NCBI GenBank assembly: GCA_019637615.1
Contig: JAHBVJ010000029.1
Span: forward strand, 53,555-117,554
Length of the DNA stretch: 64,000 nucleotides
Reading direction: 5' to 3'
Source of the DNA: Anaerolineae bacterium
GTDB taxonomy: Bacteria; Chloroflexota; Anaerolineae; Aggregatilineales; UBA2796
The notes under the pieces: generated by a model
The model's input: only the letters and a program-made list of their open reading frames with translations
Told to the model about the DNA's origin: nothing
The model's database searches: none
Position numbers and translations under genes: made by a program
Part shown: positions 58,515 to 64,000 of the stretch, piece after piece
Layout of the letters: each line of letters starts with the position of its first letter
Numbering within the stretch: the stretch's first letter is position 1

Positions 58515-58934
58515 CTAGAACGGGATGTCGTTGGGGTCTTCGACACTGCCACCGCTGTTGCGTCCACCGGCGGGCGCTTGCTGATAACCGCCGCCGCCCT
58601 CGTCGCCACTTTGACGGCTATCGAGGAACTTGAAATCGTTGGCGGTGAGTTCGAGCGTGGCTTGGGCGGCTCCGTTTTTGTCGATGTAGGCGTTTACGTC
58701 CACCTCACCGATGACCATGATCTTCGAACCCTTGCGGATATACTGGCTGGCGGTTTCGGCACGCTCACGCCAGACACTGACGCGGAACCATGTGGTTTTC
58801 TCTTTGCGGGTCTCGCCTTTGCCCGTGACCTTATTAACAGCGACGGTGAACTTGGCGACTGCTACCCCTTGCGGCGTATACGATAACTCAGGGTCGCGTC
58901 CGACGTTACCTATGATAATCACCTGCTGATACAT
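58515..58934 (-). CDS. ssb: Single-stranded DNA-binding protein
   Basis: A 139-residue SSB. The OB fold (1-110: IIIGNVGRDPELSYTPQGVAVAKFTVAVN, KTTWFRVSVWRERAE, KGSKIMVIGEVDVNAY) is followed by a short Gly/Gln linker and the acidic C-terminal tip DPNDIPF that recruits partner proteins. It coats ssDNA during replication and repair. GAGGAG precedes the ATG by 8 bases. Single gene with its own terminator, next to tmRNA. Confidence 0.96.
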   Translation of the reverse strand: MYQQVIIIGNVGRDPELSYTPQGVAVAKFTVAVNKVTGKGETRKEKTTWFRVSVWRERAETASQYIRKGSKIMVIGEVDVNAYIDKNGAAQATLELTANDFKFLDSRQSGDEGGGGYQQAPAGGRNSGGSVEDPNDIPF

Positions 58935-59042
58935 GCTCGGAACTCCTCTTATGCCACACGCGGCATCGGTAAGATTTCATATTGCCATATGATAGAACGC
59001 TAGTTCAAATTAAGCAAGAGTCAATCATCCCTATGGCTCAGA

Positions 59043-59074
59043 AAACAAAGCCCCGCATCTGGTGGAGCGGGGCT
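59043..59074 (-). terminator. Terminator of tmRNA
   Basis: Stem AGCCCCGC / GCGGGGCT (8 bp) followed on the minus strand by TTGTTTTC. Confidence 0.88.
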
Positions 59075-59080
59075 GAGTTG

Positions 59081-59466
59081 TGGAGATGAAGGAGAATTGA
59101 ACTCCTTGTCCGAAAGATTTTGAACGACTGCTTCTACAAGCGTAGTCCGGCTATTTGAGTTTCGCTCACTGCGCCCCCGGCGGACAGGGTGCGTAGCTGC
59201 TAGCCGATGTCTCTTTGACCTCGCTTATCGGCGTCACGAGGCCGCAGCAACCGTATTGGTCTCGCCCGATGCTGCACCAACGGTGCCTGATGCAGTCGGA
59301 CGGATTACTCCGTAGAGTAATCGGCTTCATTCAAGCTGATTAGGCAGCGAGAGCGAAGCTTGAAGTGCTGTTGTTGGCACTTAAAGTTTTGCACATTTTT
59401 ACGAAGTCCTGTGCGCTTCGGCTTGCTACAACCGCCCAGCCTCCCCCGTCGAAACCTGTCATCCCC
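59081..59466 (-). ncRNA. ssrA: tmRNA (transfer-messenger RNA)
   Basis: A 386-base tmRNA. The 5' end reads GGGGATGACAGGTTTCGACG and the 3' tRNA-like part GGACAAGGAGTTCAATTCTC then CTTCATCTCC; the two pair as the acceptor stem. CCA is not encoded. The tag reading frame at 59340-59378 (minus) is GCC AAC AAC AGC ACT TCA AGC TTC GCT CTC GCT GCC TAA, giving tag peptide ANNSTSSFALAA. It rescues stalled ribosomes and marks proteins for proteolysis. A -10/-35 pair lies just upstream. Open reading frames over it are shadows. Confidence 0.97.
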
Positions 59467-59481
59467 GTATATGTTGAGGAA

Positions 59482-59510
59482 ATTATAGCACAAAAAGACA
59501 AGTGCGTAAA
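59482..59510 (-). promoter_or_regulatory. Promoter of tmRNA
   Basis: On the minus strand: -35 TTTACG (59510-59505), 17-base spacer, -10 TATAAT (59487-59482), 15 bases before the mature 5' end. Confidence 0.75.
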
Positions 59511-59585
59511 GGTGTGGAACAGAAGCATAGCGCGACTCTAATAGGCTTCTGATATAGGGCACAAAGGCCGCCGAAACGGAACAGA

Positions 59586-60983
59586 TCAGGCGGCATGCAG
59601 CGCGAAATAGAAGGTGGTGCCGACATCCGGTTGGCTTTCGACCCAGACCTTGCCGCGATGCCGCGAGATAATGCGCTTGACTGTCGCCAAGCCGATGCCC
59701 GTGCCGGAGAACTGCGCGGGATCGTGCAGGCGCTGAAATGGCACGAACAACCGATGACTCTGCTCCATGTCGAAGCCAACACCATTATCGCGCACAAAAT
59801 AGGCGGGCTGATCATCGACCTCGGTCAGGCCGAATTCGATCACGGCATCATCACGCTGTGCAGTGAATTTCCACGCATTGCCAAGCAGATTGGAGATCAC
59901 GAGGCCGAGCAGGAGTTTATCGCCTTCCGCCAATACGTCATCTTGAATTCTAATGTCTACATGGCGCTCCGGTTCCAAAGTCTGGAGCTGTTTCAAGACT
60001 TTGCCTGCTATCTGGCTGAGATCGACCACTTCGGACTTAAATTCGCCACGCGCCGCGCGTGAGAGGGTCAGCAGCCCGCCGATAAGATTGGACATCTGCG
60101 CCACATTGCTCGAAATCCCTTCCAAAAGTTCGTGGCTGTCACCTTCGAACTTGTCGCCGTAGCGCGTACGCAAAATCTTGCTGAAGCCGTCGATGATGCG
60201 TAAGGGAGCGCGTAAGTCGTGCGAGACGGAATAGCTGAAGGCTTCGAGTTCGGTATTGGCGGTTTCTAGCTGCGCTGTGCGTTCCGCCACGCGATTTTCC
60301 AAGGCCAGATTTAGCTGGCGGATTTCTTCTTCGATGCGTTTGCGTTCGGTGACTTCGACTAGCAACTGATTATTGACGGTTTCCAGTTCGCGCGTGCGTT
60401 CTTGCACGCGATCTTCCAGCAGATCGCGCGACTGTTTGATCTCCTCAAGCGCATCGAAGAGTTCCTGATTCTGATGATGAAGTTCCTCGAAGGGACTTTG
60501 CGGGGTCTGCATCATCAGGTCTTTGGTCACATCTCTGACGAGCACAGTGAAGCTTTTCCAGTCGCGGGGCGGGATGGTTTCGCCAAAGCGGAGCAAGACA
60601 TCGGGCGGGACGTTGGAGACGTTGAAGTTGTAATGCTTCATCAAGCGCTGGACGTTTTGCATCGCCGTCATGATGCCTCTGGCGAGCGGCGTTGACCCCT
60701 CACTAGTATGGCGCGGTTCGGCTAAGGTCGCCGTGGCGTTATGCGCACTGACTTGAATCAGGAAGGAATAGTGAGCTTGCTTTTCCTCGATGATATATTC
60801 GACCTTGCCACGACCAGCCGCAAACAGGATTTCTCGCACGATTTCTGACACCGCCGTCGCGATGCGAATCTGATAGTGTGCGTCGAAGCCTAAGAAGCTA
60901 GAAATTTGTCTGGCACGCTGACGCGCAAGAATCATGTCCGCTTCATAAGCGATAGCCTGTGTAAAAATGACTGCCTGTGGCAA
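59586..60983 (-). CDS. Histidine kinase with N-terminal RsbW/RsbT-like ATPase domain
   Basis: A 465-residue kinase ending the stressosome operon. Residues about 5-120 resemble an anti-sigma-factor-type HATPase (RQRARQISSFLGFDAHYQIRIATAVSEIVREILFAAG), although the usual Asn of the N box is not evident. A coiled coil follows (ELFDALEEIKQSRDLLEDRVQERTREL), then HisKA (SVSHDLRAPLRIIDGF, phospho-His255) and HATPase_c (NLLGNAWKFTA, DNGVGFDM, GTGIGLATV). Its start is TTG 60983 with GGAGG six bases upstream, inside the end of the previous gene; a longer frame to 61184 was rejected. No response regulator follows. Confidence 0.88.
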   Translation of the reverse strand: MPQAVIFTQAIAYEADMILARQRARQISSFLGFDAHYQIRIATAVSEIVREILFAAGRGKVEYIIEEKQAHYSFLIQVSAHNATATLAEPRHTSEGSTPLARGIMTAMQNVQRLMKHYNFNVSNVPPDVLLRFGETIPPRDWKSFTVLVRDVTKDLMMQTPQSPFEELHHQNQELFDALEEIKQSRDLLEDRVQERTRELETVNNQLLVEVTERKRIEEEIRQLNLALENRVAERTAQLETANTELEAFSYSVSHDLRAPLRIIDGFSKILRTRYGDKFEGDSHELLEGISSNVAQMSNLIGGLLTLSRAARGEFKSEVVDLSQIAGKVLKQLQTLEPERHVDIRIQDDVLAEGDKLLLGLVISNLLGNAWKFTAQRDDAVIEFGLTEVDDQPAYFVRDNGVGFDMEQSHRLFVPFQRLHDPAQFSGTGIGLATVKRIISRHRGKVWVESQPDVGTTFYFALHAA

Positions 60984-60985
60984 CG

Positions 60986-62023
60986 TTAGCCTCCAACGAG
61001 GGGCCTCTTGGCGGCGGTTTTGAAGACGAGTACGCTCGCATCGTCCCGCCCACGATTGAAGTCCCGGAATAAGACAGCCGCGATGAGCGCTGCATCTTTG
61101 CTTTTCAAGCCTAGATAACGATTGAGATTCAGGTGAGAGTTTAGGCCATCCGACGACAGAACGATAATTGAACCGTCGGGGCATGGATAACTGAACGCTT
61201 TGACACGCCCGATGTCGTAACCCGCCGTGCCATTGTGGGAGACAAAACGCGACATGTCTTCGCCTGCGTACAAACTGCCCTCGATATTGCCAACGCCCGC
61301 GTAGTTCACCTGCTGCTTGACGAGATCGAGTTCTGCGACACCGACCACCGCGCCGCGCGTGCCTTGAATCGCGAGATGCATCGCTTTGATGATCTCGACA
61401 GGGTCACGTTGGGTGTTTTCGAAAAAACATTTGATGGCCTCCCGCGAGGCTTGCGACGCACCGAGACCGTGTCCGAGGCCATCCGCCACCACGAGTAGGA
61501 CGCGTTCTTTCTCACGATGAATCGCCCACGAATCGCCGCTGACCGGTTCGCCCGTTTTCGGAATGTTGAGCGCACCGAAATCCGATGTGATTCGCAAGGG
61601 ATAGGGGCTGCTCTTGTACGTCCATATTCGGGAAAGCACCGCAGTGCCTTCATTCAGCATCGAATAAATATCGAAGGTATCAGACAGGCGCGAAATGGCA
61701 CCTAGCCCCGTCCCCGGACTGCCCGCCGTAGAATAGCCATCACGCAGCGCTTCGGCAGGGTTAGCGATGCCGGGGCCTTTATCGAGCGCCAGAATTTCGA
61801 TGCCTAATACGTCGTTGAGCGAAATAACCTGCGCGATGATGACACCACCCTCAGGGGTATGCTTGATCAAATTGGTGCCACATTCGGTGATAACAAGCGC
61901 GATTCTACCCACTAGCTCATCGCTAAACCCAAATTGTTTAGCGAGCAGTGTGCCCCGCCGTCGCGCATCAGAGATTTGAGAGGAATCTTGAATAGGTAAG
62001 TGAAGGTGCTCTCTTATTTCCAT
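60986..62023 (-). CDS. RsbT-like kinase fused to RsbX/SpoIIE-type phosphatase
   Basis: A 345-residue two-domain protein. N-terminal (about 5-135) serine kinase/anti-sigma ATPase: TECGTNLIKHT, DKGPGI, GTGLGAI. C-terminal (about 150-340) PP2C-type SpoIIE/RsbX phosphatase: LLVVADGLGHG, YAGVGNIEGSLY and IIVLSSDGLN with the metal-binding Asp residues. In stressosomes, RsbX dephosphorylates RsbR/RsbS and resets the complex. Overlaps rsbT by 10 bases; the kinase gene starts 2 bases after its stop, so all are coupled. ATG start plausible though its ribosome site is weak. Confidence 0.9.
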   Translation of the reverse strand: MEIREHLHLPIQDSSQISDARRRGTLLAKQFGFSDELVGRIALVITECGTNLIKHTPEGGVIIAQVISLNDVLGIEILALDKGPGIANPAEALRDGYSTAGSPGTGLGAISRLSDTFDIYSMLNEGTAVLSRIWTYKSSPYPLRITSDFGALNIPKTGEPVSGDSWAIHREKERVLLVVADGLGHGLGASQASREAIKCFFENTQRDPVEIIKAMHLAIQGTRGAVVGVAELDLVKQQVNYAGVGNIEGSLYAGEDMSRFVSHNGTAGYDIGRVKAFSYPCPDGSIIVLSSDGLNSHLNLNRYLGLKSKDAALIAAVLFRDFNRGRDDASVLVFKTAAKRPLVGG

Positions 62024-62424
62024 TGAGTTACGATAACACGTGTGCCCTCTCCTACGATGGAAGCGATATTGAACTCTTGCACGAGCCGTTTAGCTCCGCT
62101 CAACCCCAACCCAAGACCGCCGCCCGTCGTGTAGCCATCAACCATCGCCTGCGCTACATCTTGGATGCCGGGGCCGTGATCTTCAAAGGTCAAGCGGATG
62201 CCATTCCGGAAGCCATCATTCAGTTCTTGGAGCAGCATTTCGCCGCCACCCGCGTAAACCACCATGTTACGGGCAAGTTCGCTGGCAGCGGTCATTAGCT
62301 TGGTTTGATCCGTCAGCGCGAACCCGAGACTGGCGGCCACCTTTTTCACAATATTCCGCGCGAGAACAACCTGTTCTTGTGTAGTAACCAACACCTTCTC
62401 GCTGCGCCTAACCACTGTCGCCAT
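62014..62424 (-). CDS. rsbT: Stressosome serine kinase RsbT
   Basis: A 136-residue GHKL-fold serine/threonine kinase. AASELARNMVVYAGGGEM is the N box (Asn present), EDHGPGI the G1 box and GGLGLGLSGAKRLV the G2 box, matching RsbT. It phosphorylates RsbS and RsbR in the stressosome and, when released, activates a downstream output protein. It overlaps rsbS by 17 bases and the fusion gene by 10, typical tight coupling. Normal family length. Confidence 0.93.
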   Translation of the reverse strand: MATVVRRSEKVLVTTQEQVVLARNIVKKVAASLGFALTDQTKLMTAASELARNMVVYAGGGEMLLQELNDGFRNGIRLTFEDHGPGIQDVAQAMVDGYTTGGGLGLGLSGAKRLVQEFNIASIVGEGTRVIVTQWK

Positions 62425-62797
62425 TATTGCTGCTTCCTGAAGGAGCTAATAATTTGGTCAGTACCTCGATGCCCTTATCAATGTTTAGCGCGGTACGTAC
62501 TCCTCGCAGCGACATGCCTAATTCAACGATAGTGATGGCAACTTCGGGACGCATCCCCACTAGAACAGTTTCGGCATCCAATACGCGTGACATTGCCGCG
62601 ATGTTAGCGATCACATGCCCGATAAATGAATCCACCAGTTCCACGGCTGAGATATCGAGCAGCACGCCCCGCGCTCCGGTTTCTACGATCTTTGTAGTCA
62701 GCTCATCCTGTAAAGTCAGTACCAAGCGATCGTGAATATCGACTTGGATTGTTACGAGCAGCAAATCACCGATCTTGAGGATGGGAATCCGTTCCAT
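62408..62797 (-). CDS. rsbS: Stressosome STAS protein RsbS
   Basis: A 129-residue single STAS-domain protein. The phospho-acceptor Ser lies in GVLLDISAVELVDSFIGH, equivalent to Ser59 of B. subtilis RsbS. PILKIGDLLLVTIQVDIHD and VGMRPEVAITIVELG complete the fold. It forms the stressosome core with RsbR and captures RsbT. It starts five bases after the rsbR stop and overlaps rsbT. Normal length. Confidence 0.94.
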   Translation of the reverse strand: MERIPILKIGDLLLVTIQVDIHDRLVLTLQDELTTKIVETGARGVLLDISAVELVDSFIGHVIANIAAMSRVLDAETVLVGMRPEVAITIVELGMSLRGVRTALNIDKGIEVLTKLLAPSGSSNNGDSG

Positions 62798-62802
62798 TTT
62801 GC

Positions 62803-63663
62803 TTACGATATCTTCTTCGTGATGCTAAAACCGGTACGTTGTAGAGCGAGAATGAAGGCGTCGGCTAAGGTGGCTTTGGTCGTGATCTCGTGTAGCTCAA
62901 TGCCGAGATGCACAATGGTCTGGGCAATCTGGGGACGGATGCCGCTGATTATACAATCGCTGCCCATCAGGCGCGCGGCGGATACCGTCTTGATCAGGTG
63001 CTGCGCGACCAGCGTATCAACAGTGGGAACGCCCGTAATGTCAATGATTACGATGGGCGATTCAGTCTCCACAATCCTTTGCAGCAAAGACTCCATGACC
63101 ATTTGCGTGCGTTCGCTGTCCAGTGTGCCGATCAACGGCAGGGCGAGGATGCCCGACCACAGCTTGACGACGGGCGTCGAGAGTTCCATCATCTCTTGCT
63201 GCTGACGGCGGATTAACGACTCGCGGCTCTGGATGAAGATTTCGGTGGTATACAAGCCCAGCTTGTCAATCAATACGCTGGCTTGCCATACCTGCGCGAT
63301 ATTCTCGACCGCATCGTCAGAGTTTTCCTGCACGAAACGGGCAAACAGCGGCTGCTTGAGCGAGAAAATGAAGGTGGCGGTTTCGCTCGGTGTGAAGCCC
63401 TTGAGCGCCCGCGAACGAGAGACTTCCGCTAGTATAGACTTGATCGATTCCCACGCGGGGTCATCAATATCGGTCACGTCAGTGTTACGCAATGCCTCAA
63501 TGAACATACTCAGGAATTCCGACGATTGCTGGCGAAGCTCTTCTTTCGTTAAGAGGTCAGGACGCCATGTAGCGGCGTTTAATTGTTCGCCTACCCACTC
63601 GTCTAGAATTGCTTGCCGATTCTGAGAAATATACTGCGCAAGATCGAACGTTGATGTTGCCAT
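62803..63663 (-). CDS. rsbR: Stressosome sensor RsbR
   Basis: A 286-residue co-antagonist protein. Residues about 1-150 form a helical sensor region, the position of the non-heme-globin domain in B. subtilis RsbR paralogues; no ligand is evident. The C-terminal STAS domain (about 160-280) contains LPLIGTLDSERTQMVMESLLQRIV and VIIDITGVPTVDTLVAQHLIKTV with candidate phospho-Thr residues. ATG 63663 preferred over a frame open to 63711, as the extra N-terminus is Arg-rich leader. The ribosome site is weak. First gene of the operon. Confidence 0.92.
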   Translation of the reverse strand: MATSTFDLAQYISQNRQAILDEWVGEQLNAATWRPDLLTKEELRQQSSEFLSMFIEALRNTDVTDIDDPAWESIKSILAEVSRSRALKGFTPSETATFIFSLKQPLFARFVQENSDDAVENIAQVWQASVLIDKLGLYTTEIFIQSRESLIRRQQQEMMELSTPVVKLWSGILALPLIGTLDSERTQMVMESLLQRIVETESPIVIIDITGVPTVDTLVAQHLIKTVSAARLMGSDCIISGIRPQIAQTIVHLGIELHEITTKATLADAFILALQRTGFSITKKIS

Positions 63664-63773
63664 AACTACTACAGATCCACGCCTAGCGCATGGACGCTTA
63701 CTTCCTTTCATACCACACAGGAAATCCTAAAGCTGGAAAAGTACAGCTCGTTTAGGACTTCGTCCAAACCGAG

Positions 63774-63787
63774 TTCATTATAATGAA
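63774..63787. promoter_or_regulatory. Perfect palindrome with -10-like core
   Basis: TTCATTATAATGAA, a 14-bp perfect palindrome containing TATAAT on both strands, about 110 bases upstream of rsbR. It may be an operator or the -10 of the rsb promoter; no -35 is obvious. Confidence 0.45.
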
Positions 63788-63867
63788 ACACGTCTAAACA
63801 AAACCTGAATAGCGTGGCTGTAGAAAGTGAGATGAGTCATTTGGTCAGAGGACGTGCTCGGGGCAAC

Positions 63868-63895
63868 AAAAAAGCGATGATTGGACATCGCTTTT
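63868..63895. terminator. Bidirectional terminator near right edge
   Basis: Ten-bp stem AAAAGCGATG / CATCGCTTTT with a 6-base loop and T/A runs on both sides. Probably ends a gene beyond the window. Confidence 0.8.
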
Positions 63896-64000
63896 GGGTA
63901 CTTAACGAGTGAATAGTGAGAAGGAAGCGTGAACAGGATCATGTGCGGTAGGTTGTTTAGACAGGTCTGATTAGGACGCTGTTGATGGATGTTCGAGCGT

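Larger units (their letters stand above)
63664..64000. other. Upstream region of the stressosome operon; no gene seen
   Basis: About 337 bases. It includes an imperfect leader hairpin (TCCTAAAGCTG / CAGC..TTTAGGA, 63725-63757), a perfect palindrome (63774-63787) and a terminator (63868-63895). No coding region was found up to the window edge. Confidence 0.55.

Noticed and set aside
59305..59562. Minus-strand open frames overlapping the tmRNA
   Set aside because: The region is the tmRNA itself; only its 12-residue tag is translated.

Overview
The window looks like a chromosomal segment of a free-living bacterium, most probably a member of the Chloroflexota (Anaerolineae-like). This is inferred from gene content, not measured: a Herpetosiphon-type diterpene cyclase/synthase pair, KorAB-type 2-oxoacid:ferredoxin oxidoreductase, many sensor kinases, an RsbRST stressosome, TPAT-type ABC systems and a moderately GC-rich base composition. 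No plasmid, phage or transposase gene was recognised. There is one tRNA (Asn) and a tmRNA (ssrA, minus strand) with proteolysis tag ANNSTSSFALAA.

Layout. 0-5.7 kb: end of a family-5 solute-binding protein gene, two Gfo/Idh/MocA oxidoreductases, and, convergent with them, a sugar isomerase plus L-rhamnose mutarotase, probably a deoxysugar/pentose catabolic module. 5.8-11 kb: a DUF4062-SF1 helicase fusion, tRNA-Asn, and two unknown paralogous proteins; a palindromic intergenic repeat occurs at 1.2 and 7.9 kb. 12-18.6 kb: acetamidase/formamidase, a NYN-cold-shock fusion, a GntR/FCD regulator with korA-korB, and a lipoprotein. 18.8-27.8 kb: dnaE with a LAGLIDADG intein, packed head to tail with a membrane protein and an unusual McrBC pair in which McrB carries an N-terminal DUF2461 domain. 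27.9-31.6 kb: response regulators, an FHA-REC-FHA protein with an LPGTG-repeat tail, and a ROK kinase.

31.6-36.6 kb holds the most interesting locus: a minus-strand run of class II diterpene cyclase, histidine kinase, two single-domain response regulators and an Rv3378c-like diterpene synthase. Cyclase and kinase overlap at stop/start, so terpene chemistry and phosphorelay signalling appear to be one transcription unit. Both enzymes deviate at motif positions.

37.9-49.2 kb: an MFS exporter, a DUF2892/ECF-sigma pair, then an ArsR-SigZ-flavoprotein-MFS cassette rich in vicinal cysteines and bracketed by a 44-45 bp palindromic direct repeat, followed by a LacI-controlled sugar ABC importer. 49.3-58.9 kb: PAS kinases, SnoaL-like and VOC proteins, PrmC, an SH3-lytic transglycosylase, a PhnD-like protein and Ssb. 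59-63.7 kb: tmRNA, then an operon rsbR-rsbS-rsbT-(RsbT/RsbX fusion)-histidine kinase, i.e. a stressosome whose apparent output is a kinase rather than a sigma factor.

All identifications were made by reading the sequence; no database search was run. Where an upstream in-frame start was rejected in favour of one with a better ribosome binding site, this is stated.
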